DNA from: an uncultured Collinsella sp.
Lineage (GTDB): Bacteria > Actinomycetota > Coriobacteriia > Coriobacteriales > Coriobacteriaceae
Assembly: GCA_900752545.1 (NCBI GenBank)
Contig: CAADVS010000032.1
Coordinates: 1-46,526, forward strand
Direction of reading: 5' to 3'
DNA: 46,526 nucleotides
Shown here: positions 1-7,117 of the stretch, piece after piece
How the letters are laid out: each line of letters starts with the position of its first letter
How positions within the stretch are numbered: position 1 is the stretch's first letter
The notes under the pieces: generated by a model
What the model saw: the letters and a program-made list of their open reading frames with translations, nothing else
What the model was told of the DNA's origin: nothing
Databases searched by the model: none
Made by a program: the position numbers and the translations under genes

Positions 1-231
1 CTACCGCTCGTGGGTCACGAGCGGGGTCTGGCGCGCGCCTTCCCCGAGATTGTCGAGGCATCGCGCGCGTGCCGGTTTGGCGATTGCACACATACCCATG
101 AGCCGGGCTGCGCCGTTCGCGAGGCCGAGGACGCCGGGCAGATCGACAGCCTGCGTTTGGAAACGTTCCAAAACCTGGCGTCATCCATGCGCGTGAGTGC
201 TCAAATGCTCGATCCCGATGTCCATCTGTAA
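1..231 (+). CDS. rsgA: Ribosome small subunit-dependent GTPase A, C-terminal fragment
   Basis: The reading frame is open from the first base of the window, so the start lies upstream and only the last 76 residues are visible. RsgA (YjeQ) is a circularly permuted GTPase that checks and releases late 30S ribosomal subunits. The visible part holds the C-terminal zinc-binding subdomain: the segment CRFGDCTHTHEPGC has the family spacing Cys-x4-Cys-x-His-x5-Cys, followed by the usual 'Rl..f..l' helix. The GTPase domain is outside the window. A strong terminator follows 18 bases after the stop, so the gene ends its transcription unit. The identification rests on the zinc motif and its position at the C-terminus. 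Confidence 0.88.
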   Translation, partial: LPLVGHERGLARAFPEIVEASRACRFGDCTHTHEPGCAVREAEDAGQIDSLRLETFQNLASSMRVSAQMLDPDVHL

Positions 232-249
232 TTGATTTTTCCTATGACA

Positions 250-283
250 GCCGTCTCCCAACTGTTCGGGAGACGGCTTTTTT
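250..283 (+). terminator. Rho-independent terminator of rsgA
   Basis: A perfect 10-bp stem (GCCGTCTCCC with GGGAGACGGC) encloses an 8-base loop and is followed by six T residues. It separates rsgA from the pilus operon. Confidence 0.93.
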
Positions 284-322
284 GCTGCGGAAAAGCCTCG
301 AAACATGCAGTTTGCTGACGTA

Positions 323-397
323 CTGACCAAAACCTTGCTACGAGCTTGACGGGCTGGTCAGCTTTTGGTCAGCGATTGGTTTGACATCGAAAACCAA
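323..397. promoter_or_regulatory. Inverted repeats upstream of the pilus operon
   Basis: The 200-base gap before the pilus operon holds two inverted repeats. CTGACCAAAA (323-332) matches TTTTGGTCAG (363-372), and TTGGTTT (376-382) matches AAACCAA (391-397). A further GGTCAG at 355-360 repeats the same half-site. The set looks like operator sites for a dimeric regulator. A TTGACA hexamer lies at 381-386 inside the second repeat, but I see no convincing -10 at the right spacing, so the exact promoter is unresolved. Confidence 0.4.
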
Positions 398-483
398 AAT
401 CGCAATTGCGCCGCTTTGCACTCTGACCGCCCAGACAATGGTGGTACGGGCATTCGCCCGGCACTGCCATGAGAGGAGCGGCC

Positions 484-1143
484 GTGAACAAGAGCAAACG
501 CATCGCCATCAGTCTGGTCGCGGGCGTGCTCGCTGCTCTGCTCTGCATGGTTTACGGCTCGTCGATCCGCTCGCAAGCCGAACAGGTCCAGGCTGAGACC
601 TTGGCCAAGTACGGTGGCGATCGCGTCGAGGTATGCGTCGCGGCGCGCGATATCGATGTGGGCGAGACCCTCGATGAGACCAATGTCATAACCCAGGAAT
701 GGCTGACGAGCCTGTTGCCGCGTGACGCGGCGACCGAGCTGCGCCAGGTGCGCGGCGACGTGACGACTTCGCGTATTCCCAAAAACGCCGTGATCTGCAA
801 TGTCTACACCAAGGCCGAGAGTCACAAGCTCGAGGTGCCTAAGGGCAAGGTCGCCGTTTCGGTGGCGGTCGATGCCGAGCACTCGGTCGGCGGTGCTACG
901 GGCGTGGGCAGCTACGTGGATGTGTATGTGCAAAAAGACGGCGTAACCGATCGGTTGTGCGGCGCGTACGTGATCGATACCAGTGAAGATTCCGGTGCCA
1001 CGCGCGAGGGCAAGATCGAATGGGTGACGCTGGCGGCTGACCCCGAAGACGTCAAGGAACTGCTGGGGGCATCGGGCAAGGGAACGGTCGGCTTGACGAT
1101 TCCCGCCACGGCGCGCGGCAAAAAGAGCGGAGGCGACGAGTGA
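484..1143 (+). CDS. cpaB: Flp pilus assembly protein CpaB (SAF domain)
   Basis: CpaB/RcpC proteins are membrane-anchored SAF-domain proteins of Tad (tight adherence) pilus systems, located outside the cytoplasmic membrane. The protein begins with a short basic stretch and one membrane segment (about residues 5-24), followed by an SAF-like domain (VEVCVAARDIDVGETL and following) and a beta-rich region (VPKGKVAVSVAV). I chose GTG at 484 because AGGAG lies 5 bases upstream; an in-frame ATG at 469 has no such site. At 219 residues it is a little shorter than typical proteobacterial CpaB. It is the first gene of the operon and overlaps the next start by one base. No secretin gene is present, as expected for an organism without an outer membrane. 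Confidence 0.82.
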   Translation: MNKSKRIAISLVAGVLAALLCMVYGSSIRSQAEQVQAETLAKYGGDRVEVCVAARDIDVGETLDETNVITQEWLTSLLPRDAATELRQVRGDVTTSRIPKNAVICNVYTKAESHKLEVPKGKVAVSVAVDAEHSVGGATGVGSYVDVYVQKDGVTDRLCGAYVIDTSEDSGATREGKIEWVTLAADPEDVKELLGASGKGTVGLTIPATARGKKSGGDE

Positions 1144-2792
1144 TGAAGGCGATCTGGCTTGCGTGCTGCGCGTGCGGCGATTACGGGCTGTTGCAGCGGG
1201 AAGTCGAGGGCCGTGACGCGGGTGCACAGGTGCTTCGCGTGGGTGACCTGGACGGGCTGGTTTCCATGGCGCGGGCGTTTCCGTCGCGCCGCGGGGCTGC
1301 CATCATCGCGGCGTCTCTGTTTGATACCGAAGATGTGCGCAAGACTGTTGCGCGCCTGACGGCCGAAGGCCGCGTGAGTCGCGTGGTCGTGTTGATAGAG
1401 GCACTCGATCCATCGGATATCGAGGGGCTGTTTCGCGCAGGGGCGACCGAGGTCATCGCTGCGCACAGTATATGCGGCAACGGGCGCGCGGGCGAGGGAG
1501 CGGTTGATTCCGATCGGTGCATGACGATTGAGCCCGATGCTTTTGTTGATAGGGAACCCGGGGCGCCTCGCGCTACAAGAGGCCCGCGTGTTGATGATTA
1601 TGGAAAAGCGGAAGCCGAGCATGGTCGGCGCCCCCGGAACCCCCTTGTATACGATGACGCTGGAGAGCCGGCGCAGCATGCTGGCGACTCCCCGGCTGTA
1701 GATATGGGATACGTGCACGGCGTGAATCTGGCGGATGAACTCGACGAAGTTGAGGGCTTTGCCGGGTGCGGCGAGTTGTCGCTGATGCAGCATGAGCAGA
1801 TTGCACAGAACGAGCCTGCCTCGCAGACCGAACAAGCTGCCATGCCGGCTTGGACGCAGCGTGTGGTTGCGGCGGGGGAGACGGGGCCGCTGTCCCCGCC
1901 GCCCGCCCCGCCGCCTCCGATGCCGCCGGCAGACGCTGCCGCTCCGCAGCATCGAGCTCCGGTCATCTGCGCCATTTCGGGTTCGGGCGGTTGCGGCAAG
2001 TCGACGATCATTGCCACCATGGCACACACATCGTCGCTGTTGGGCTTGCGTGCCGCCGTGCTCGACCTGGACCTGATGTTTGGAAACCTTTACGACTTGT
2101 TAGGCGTCGATGCTCCGCGCGATATGGCGGCACTTATCGAGCCGTCGGCGGCGGGCGCGCTCACCGAGCCGGATATCGTAGCCACATCGATGCGCGTGGC
2201 GCCAGGCGTTACGCTCTGGGGCCCCGTCGCGGCGCCCGAGCAAGCCGAGCTCATGGCACGTCCGGTGGAGCTACTACTTGATGTTCTGCGTCGCGAATCC
2301 GACGTGGTCTTTATCGATACCTCGGTCTTTTGGGGCGACGCCGTGGCGGCTGCGGTGGCGGCGAGCGACCGTTGCCTGGTCGTTGGCGATGCTGCGGTGT
2401 CGTCCGCGACATCGGCGTCGCGCGTCATTGAACTGGCGAGTCGAGTAGGTGTGCCGCGCACGCGCATGAGCGCCGTGTTCAACCGGTTCGGTGCGCGCGG
2501 AGCAGACGAGGACGTCGCCATGCGCTTTGAGATTGCCTGTGCGTTGAGCTCCAAGATTCGTATCGCCGATGGCGGGCAGGATCTCGCCGCGCTCATGGCG
2601 TTTGGGCGCGCCGACGAGGCAGTGGGTCAGACGAGCGCTTTTGCGACCAGCGTGCGCGAGGCCACGCGCGAGATGCTCGTGGAACTGGGGTGCGCCGTCG
2701 GCCCTTGGAGCGATATAGTCGCCGACCGTGCAACGCGTACCGAACGCCCGCGTATCCGCCTTCTCTGGTCGCGCGAGGGTGATCAGCGATGA
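1143..2792 (+). CDS. tadZ: TadZ/CpaE-like pilus localisation ATPase
   Basis: TadZ/CpaE proteins combine a receiver-like domain with a ParA/MinD-type ATPase and position the Tad pilus machine in the cell. The N-terminal 110 residues look like an atypical receiver fold without a clear phosphoacceptor. A long acidic, low-complexity linker follows, ending in a proline run at about residues 250-262. The ATPase domain starts with the deviant Walker A motif GSGGCGKST at about 279-287, and then LDLDLMFGNLYDLLG, the typical Walker A-prime region of the family. The gene overlaps cpaB by one base; GTG at 1140 is an alternative start. It overlaps tadA by four bases (ATGA), which suggests translational coupling. 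Confidence 0.85.
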   Translation: MKAIWLACCACGDYGLLQREVEGRDAGAQVLRVGDLDGLVSMARAFPSRRGAAIIAASLFDTEDVRKTVARLTAEGRVSRVVVLIEALDPSDIEGLFRAGATEVIAAHSICGNGRAGEGAVDSDRCMTIEPDAFVDREPGAPRATRGPRVDDYGKAEAEHGRRPRNPLVYDDAGEPAQHAGDSPAVDMGYVHGVNLADELDEVEGFAGCGELSLMQHEQIAQNEPASQTEQAAMPAWTQRVVAAGETGPLSPPPAPPPPMPPADAAAPQHRAPVICAISGSGGCGKSTIIATMAHTSSLLGLRAAVLDLDLMFGNLYDLLGVDAPRDMAALIEPSAAGALTEPDIVATSMRVAPGVTLWGPVAAPEQAELMARPVELLLDVLRRESDVVFIDTSVFWGDAVAAAVAASDRCLVVGDAAVSSATSASRVIELASRVGVPRTRMSAVFNRFGARGADEDVAMRFEIACALSSKIRIADGGQDLAALMAFGRADEAVGQTSAFATSVREATREMLVELGCAVGPWSDIVADRATRTERPRIRLLWSREGDQR

Positions 2793-4117
2793 GCCTGCAA
2801 ACGAGGATTAAGGCTGCCGGCGCTGCAGCGGCGGCAGCTCCTGTAGATGCGGGGCGTCGCCGCGCGGTGAAACGACGCACTAAGCGCGCCGTGATGGACC
2901 GCATGGGTTACGACGAAGTGGCGCGTATCAGCGCCTATATCGACCCGGTACTTGCCCGCTCGGAATTGCGTCCCGCGGTGGAGGCGGCGCTCAATGTTGA
3001 GGAGCCGACCGATCTCGCGACGCCCGAGCGCGAGACCATCATCGACGAGATTTTGGATGACGTGGTGGGCTTGGGGCCGTTGCAGCCGCTCATCGAGGAC
3101 GACACCGTTACCGAGATCATGATCAACGGCTGCCGCTCGGCCTTCTTTGAACGCGGCGGCGTCTTGTACCCCATCGAGCATGCGTTTGAGGATGATGAGC
3201 AGATCCGTGTGCTTATCGACCGCATCATCTCGCCACTTGGCCGCCGTATCGACGAGCGCAGCCCCATCGTCAACGCCCGCCTCAAAACGGGCTATCGCGT
3301 CAACGCGGTGATTCCGCCTGTGGCGATTGACGGACCGATTCTCACCATCCGAAAGTTCTCGGACCGCATCTGCTCGCTGGACGAGCTTGTGGGGCTGGGG
3401 TCGCTGCCGCTTTGGTATGCGCAGCTGCTGTCATGCGCGGTGTCGCTGAGACAGGACCTGGCGGTTGCGGGAGGCACGGGATCTGGTAAGACCACCCTGC
3501 TCAACGCGTTGTCATGCGAGATTTCCACCGGCGAGCGCATCGTGACGATCGAGGACTCTGCCGAGCTCAAGTTTGCGCATCATCCACACGTGGTGCGTCT
3601 AGAGGCGCGCGAGGCTTCAATTGAGGGCGAGGGCGCGGTGACGATCCGCGACCTGGTGACCAATGCCCTGCGCATGCGCCCCGACCGCATCGTGGTGGGT
3701 GAGGTGCGCGGTGCTGAGTGCTGCGACATGTTGCAGGCCATGAACACGGGCCACGACGGGTCGCTCACCACACTTCATGCGGGCTCAGAACAGGAGACCG
3801 TGGTGCGTCTGACGTTGCTTGCACGTTATGGCATCGATCTGCCGAGCGAGCTCATCGAGGAGCAGATTGCCATGGCGCTCGACGGCATCGTGATGTCCGA
3901 GCGCCACGCCGATGGCAGGCGCTTCGTCTCCTCGTATTCGGGGGTGCGTCGCGCCGCGTCGGGCGGCGTAGAGCTCGAGCGCTATGTGACTTTCGATGCC
4001 GCCGAGCGCACCTGGACGCTTGACCGCGAGCCGCCGTTTATCGCAGAAGGCCTGCGGTCGGGGACGCTCACACAAGAGGAGGTGGACGAATGGAGGTCGC
4101 TGTGCCCCTCGTCGTAG
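2789..4117 (+). CDS. tadA: Tad pilus assembly ATPase TadA (CpaF family)
   Basis: TadA/CpaF is the cytoplasmic hexameric ATPase that powers Flp pilus assembly. The 442-residue protein shows the N-terminal domain (LGPLQPLIEDDTVTEIMING), the Walker A motif GGTGSGKTT near residues 229-237, an Asp box (TIEDSAEL), and the Walker B-like segment RIVVGEVRG near 298-306 followed by TLHAGS. It overlaps tadZ by 4 bases and tadB by 28 bases. The first 35 residues are rich in Ala, Arg and Lys and are probably disordered. Family assignment is firm; in this operon it is the only assembly ATPase. Confidence 0.93.
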   Translation: MSLQTRIKAAGAAAAAAPVDAGRRRAVKRRTKRAVMDRMGYDEVARISAYIDPVLARSELRPAVEAALNVEEPTDLATPERETIIDEILDDVVGLGPLQPLIEDDTVTEIMINGCRSAFFERGGVLYPIEHAFEDDEQIRVLIDRIISPLGRRIDERSPIVNARLKTGYRVNAVIPPVAIDGPILTIRKFSDRICSLDELVGLGSLPLWYAQLLSCAVSLRQDLAVAGGTGSGKTTLLNALSCEISTGERIVTIEDSAELKFAHHPHVVRLEAREASIEGEGAVTIRDLVTNALRMRPDRIVVGEVRGAECCDMLQAMNTGHDGSLTTLHAGSEQETVVRLTLLARYGIDLPSELIEEQIAMALDGIVMSERHADGRRFVSSYSGVRRAASGGVELERYVTFDAAERTWTLDREPPFIAEGLRSGTLTQEEVDEWRSLCPSS

Positions 4118-5016
4118 GGGGTTTGGCAGGGTTTTCTGTCGCGACGGCGTGCGGGGCGGAACCTCGTGTGCCGCAGGTGCCGCCGGCGGAGCTGGCGCGT
4201 CAGGCGCTCGAGACGGTGGCAGAGAAACTGCCGCGTGAGCTGGTGGAAAACGATCTGCTGAAAAAGATCGCCCGTTCGTGGGCATCGCTGGCTCCGGCGC
4301 ATCGCCTTGGCCTCGTGATCGAAGATGCTTCGGGGCGTTTGGCGTTTCTGCTGCTCTCGAGCGGTGTCTGCTGCATTTTACTAACGATGGTGTCGTTATC
4401 GCCCCTCGGATTTGCCTTGGGACTTGTTGCTCCGATTGCCGTTGGCGCCGCTCGGGATGGCTTTGAGAGCCGGCGCGAGCAACACGATGCAGAAGAGGCC
4501 ATGCCCGAGGCGTTTACCGCACTTTCCATGTCGCTTGCCTCGGGACATTCGCTGGCCCAGGGCATGCGCTTTGTGGGCGCTCATGCGCAAGAACCGGTGC
4601 ATACCGAGTTTTTGCGGGTGGCGGCGGCGATCGATTGCGGCATCTCGGCGACCGACGCGCTCGATGACTTGCTCGTGCGCATCGACGCCCCCGGTCTTTC
4701 GCTTGTGACCTTGGCGCTTAAGGTGTCACAGCGCACCGGCGCTCCGCTTGCCGACTTACTGTCCGAGGCGTCGAGCATGGTGGGGGAGCGCATTGAGCTC
4801 AAGCGCCGCCTAGATGTTAAGACGTCGCAGGCCCGCATGTCTGCGCATATGGTCGCGGCGATGCCGACGGGCATGTGCGCGGTGTTGGCGCTGCTTTCGG
4901 CAGATTTTCGTCGCGGTCTTGCGACGCCTGCCGGCGCGGGCGCTGTGGTGCTGGGTCTTGCCCTCAACGCCGTTGCCCTGGTGGTTATCAGGCGCATTAT
5001 GCGGGTGGAGCTATGA
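4090..5016 (+). CDS. tadB: Tad pilus platform protein TadB (type II secretion F domain)
   Basis: TadB is one of two inner-membrane platform proteins that work with TadA to push pilin out of the membrane. The 308-residue protein has membrane segments at about 77-115 (FLLLSSGVCCILLTMVSL onward) and near the C-terminus (LALLS... and VVLGLALNAVALVVI). Between them lies a T2SSF-type cytoplasmic domain with the family signature of Glu/Ala-rich helices (PEAFTALSMSLASGHSLAQG). The start at 4090 gives a 28-base overlap with tadA. The N-terminal hydrophobic stretch could be an additional membrane segment. It overlaps tadC by ATGA. Confidence 0.87.
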   Translation: MEVAVPLVVGGLAGFSVATACGAEPRVPQVPPAELARQALETVAEKLPRELVENDLLKKIARSWASLAPAHRLGLVIEDASGRLAFLLLSSGVCCILLTMVSLSPLGFALGLVAPIAVGAARDGFESRREQHDAEEAMPEAFTALSMSLASGHSLAQGMRFVGAHAQEPVHTEFLRVAAAIDCGISATDALDDLLVRIDAPGLSLVTLALKVSQRTGAPLADLLSEASSMVGERIELKRRLDVKTSQARMSAHMVAAMPTGMCAVLALLSADFRRGLATPAGAGAVVLGLALNAVALVVIRRIMRVEL

Positions 5017-5654
5017 GCGCCCCGGTTGCAGTTGCGGCTTGCCTGTGCGCTCTGAGTGTATTTGTCGCGACGGGTTTGGATCGGGCGGATGCACGCAAGA
5101 TCGCAGAGGCCTGCAAGCGCGAGGCGGTGCTGGTCGCTGCCGCGGCTCGCTCGGTGGTCGATGCTCTGACCGCGCGAATGAAGGGTGCGGTTGGAGCGGG
5201 CGGCCCGGTGCGAGTGTCGCTCGGCGAAGTGTCCGAGATGATCGATGTTGTGCGCTTGGGTCTTTCGGCCGGTCTTTCGTTTGATGCGGCGCTTGAGATT
5301 TTCTGCGCCAACCGCCGGTCAGTGCTGGCTCTTCGACTTGAGCGGGCCTGCATGGCGTGGCAGGTGGGCGTGGGCACGCGTGAGGACGAGTTGTTGGCCG
5401 CCGCGCGCGACCTGGACGTGCGAGCGCTCGAGACCTTTGCCATCACGGTGGGACAGGCGCTCGCCCTGGGTGCCCCACTTGCCGAGACACTGGCCGCTCA
5501 AAGTCGCGAGATCCGTGCGGCTCATCGCGCCGCGGTCGAGCGCGAGATCGAGCGTGCGCCCGTCAAGCTGCTGATTCCCACCGGCACACTCATCTTGCCG
5601 GCGTTGCTTCTGTCCATATTGGGCCCGCTGTTGGGAGCAGGCGGGATGATGTAG
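5013..5654 (+). CDS. tadC: Tad pilus platform protein TadC (type II secretion F domain)
   Basis: This is the second platform protein of the Tad system and probably pairs with TadB. I chose ATG 5013 because it overlaps the tadB stop as ATGA; the upstream in-frame extension has no support. The resulting 213-residue protein starts with a membrane segment (VAVAACLCALSVFVATGL), continues with a T2SSF-like helical domain (DVVRLGLSAGLSFDAAL), and ends in a hydrophobic segment (LLIPTGTLILPALLLSIL) close to the C-terminus. This is shorter than proteobacterial TadC (about 300 residues), as is common in Actinobacteria. It is followed after 10 bases by the pilin gene. Confidence 0.85.
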   Translation: MSAPVAVAACLCALSVFVATGLDRADARKIAEACKREAVLVAAAARSVVDALTARMKGAVGAGGPVRVSLGEVSEMIDVVRLGLSAGLSFDAALEIFCANRRSVLALRLERACMAWQVGVGTREDELLAAARDLDVRALETFAITVGQALALGAPLAETLAAQSREIRAAHRAAVEREIERAPVKLLIPTGTLILPALLLSILGPLLGAGGMM

Positions 5655-5664
5655 GGAGGAATAC

Positions 5665-5898
5665 ATGAACACGATGACTGACGTTGCTGGCAAGGTCTGG
5701 AGCTGGGCTGTTTGCCAGTCAATTCGCGCTCGCCAGCATGCCGGGGAGCTACTGCAGGAGGAGAGTGCGCAGGGCACCACCGAATACGCCATCTTGGTCG
5801 GCGTGCTCGTGGTGATCGCCATCATTGCCATTGTCGCATTTAAGGGCAAGGTCCAAGATCTATGGAACGCTATCAGCGAGGGCATCAACAGCCTGTAG
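5665..5898 (+). CDS. flp: Flp-type major pilin
   Basis: Flp pilins are small type IVb prepilins cut by a prepilin peptidase and polymerised into the pilus. The 77-residue protein has an unusually long leader (about 37 residues) ending in EESAQG, then TTEYAILVGVLVVIAII. The expected cut is after the Gly, leaving the conserved Glu-Tyr at +3/+4, followed by the hydrophobic polymerisation helix and a short amphipathic tail. GGAGGA upstream of the ATG fits. No prepilin peptidase gene is seen in this window, so that enzyme must lie elsewhere. The gene overlaps the next one by 37 bases in another frame. Confidence 0.88.
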   Translation: MNTMTDVAGKVWSWAVCQSIRARQHAGELLQEESAQGTTEYAILVGVLVVIAIIAIVAFKGKVQDLWNAISEGINSL

Positions 5899-6425
5899 AG
5901 GGCGAGCGCCCCATCGGGGTGCTGCTGGTGTTTGCTTGCCTGACCGTGGCGATAGCGGCGGTGCTTTGGGGGCTTAACGCCGCGCGGCAGCAGCGTCCTG
6001 GGGCCGCCTTCGATTCGGGCTCAGATTCGGCGGTGGCGTCTCAAAAAGATGAGATGCGAGATGCGGACGATTCGGATGTCGCTGTCACGGCGCAAACCTT
6101 TCTGCGGACGCTCGACAAGCGGTCTGGCACTGCGACGGATTCGTCTGAGGACAACGCGATTGCGGTCCGGCTTGCATGGTCCGAGGACCGACCGATGACC
6201 GAGGCAGCGGCGGATATGTTACGCGCCTACCGCGAGGTGCCAACGGCCCAGCTCGCCCTGAGCGGCTATCTCGATATTAAGGGCAACGTATGGGGCGCCA
6301 TCGTGCGCGATGGGCGCGGCTGGGTCGATATGGTGACGGTTGCCGCGGATGCTGGCGATGCTTCGTGTCGTCTGCGCGCCGTGCGTCTGGTCCCGCAAAC
6401 AATAAGCTCAAAGGAGGGATCGTGA
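5862..6425 (+). CDS. Membrane-anchored hypothetical protein of the Tad operon
   Basis: I do not recognise a family. The 187-residue protein has a short N-terminal tail, one membrane segment (about residues 19-40, VLLVFACLTVAIAAVLWGL), then an acidic Asp/Ser-rich linker and a compact C-terminal region (about 85-187) with predicted alternating strands, including WGAIVRDGRGWVDMVTV. This layout, one membrane anchor with an exported domain, would suit an accessory pilus assembly factor, but that is inference from context only. The start lies inside the flp gene. The stop is directly followed by the next pilin-like gene, so it is part of the operon. Confidence 0.62.
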   Translation: MERYQRGHQQPVEGERPIGVLLVFACLTVAIAAVLWGLNAARQQRPGAAFDSGSDSAVASQKDEMRDADDSDVAVTAQTFLRTLDKRSGTATDSSEDNAIAVRLAWSEDRPMTEAAADMLRAYREVPTAQLALSGYLDIKGNVWGAIVRDGRGWVDMVTVAADAGDASCRLRAVRLVPQTISSKEGS

Positions 6426-6426
6426 A

Positions 6427-6645
6427 ATGCATGGCATTCTGCGTGAGGAATCTGCCCAGGCGACGGTCGAATACGCCATCGTCACGGTGGCGCTGTTATC
6501 GATCGTGCTGGCGATTGTGGGACTTTGGCGTGCTGGCACCGATGGACGCTTGGCGGCGCTGGTTGAGCGGGCGGCATCCCATGGCGTTGCCTCGACGTCG
6601 GTTATCGACGCCGCTGCGGGCGCTAAGGACATCGCGTTGTATTGA
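6427..6645 (+). CDS. Small Flp/TadE-like pseudopilin
   Basis: The 72-residue protein carries the same processing-site pattern as the Flp pilin: EESAQA followed by TVEYAIVTVALLSIVLAIVG. The cut is expected after Ala, with the conserved Glu at +3. The leader is short (about 11 residues), unlike the long leader of Flp. The C-terminal part is small and Ala-rich. GGAGGG lies 8 bases upstream of ATG 6427. It may be a minor pilin that primes or caps the fibre. The next gene starts inside its 3' end. Confidence 0.72.
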   Translation: MHGILREESAQATVEYAIVTVALLSIVLAIVGLWRAGTDGRLAALVERAASHGVASTSVIDAAAGAKDIALY

Positions 6646-7117
6646 TATCGCGCGCGAGGACCGGGCGCAGTCTACGGTCGAGGCCGCTTTTTTGCTGCCG
6701 ACGTTTCTGACGCTCATCCTTCTCGCACTGCAACCGGTGTGCCTGCTTTATACGCGCGCGGTCATGGAGTCTGCCGCCGCCGAGACCGCGCGGCTCATGA
6801 CCACGACGACGGCGGAGGATGACGATCTTAAGGAGTTCACCTGCCGCCGGCTTGCCGCAGTGCCCAACGTTTCGATCTTTCATGCCGGCGGGCCGTTGTC
6901 GTGGGATATCGAGCTTGGTCGGGCCGATGCGGGTGGCGTCTCGTCCGTGTCCGTTTCTGGCGAGGTCAAGCCGTTGCCTGTGATCGGTGCGTTTGTGCAG
7001 GCTATGGGTGGTACCGCCGAGGGCGGCTACGTTGAGCTCAAGGTTGATGTCTCATATCAATCACGTCCCGAATGGCTGGAGGGAGATTATGATTCGTGGA
7101 TTGCTGCATGGGATTAA
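6581..7117 (+). CDS. TadE-like pseudopilin
   Basis: TadE-type proteins are minor pseudopilins with an N-terminal helix and a periplasm- or surface-facing C-terminal domain. The core begins with EDRAQSTVEAAFLLPTFL, the standard TadE-like signature, then a membrane helix and a domain with a single pair of mid-chain hydrophobic strands. The start is uncertain: ATG 6581 gives 178 residues and a 65-base overlap with the previous gene, but I see no good ribosome-binding site there. A rarer start codon nearer 6640, just before the signature, cannot be excluded. The frame is open much further upstream (to about 6290) but that part reads over another gene. The stop overlaps the next start. Confidence 0.72.
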   Translation: MALPRRRLSTPLRALRTSRCIDIAREDRAQSTVEAAFLLPTFLTLILLALQPVCLLYTRAVMESAAAETARLMTTTTAEDDDLKEFTCRRLAAVPNVSIFHAGGPLSWDIELGRADAGGVSSVSVSGEVKPLPVIGAFVQAMGGTAEGGYVELKVDVSYQSRPEWLEGDYDSWIAAWD

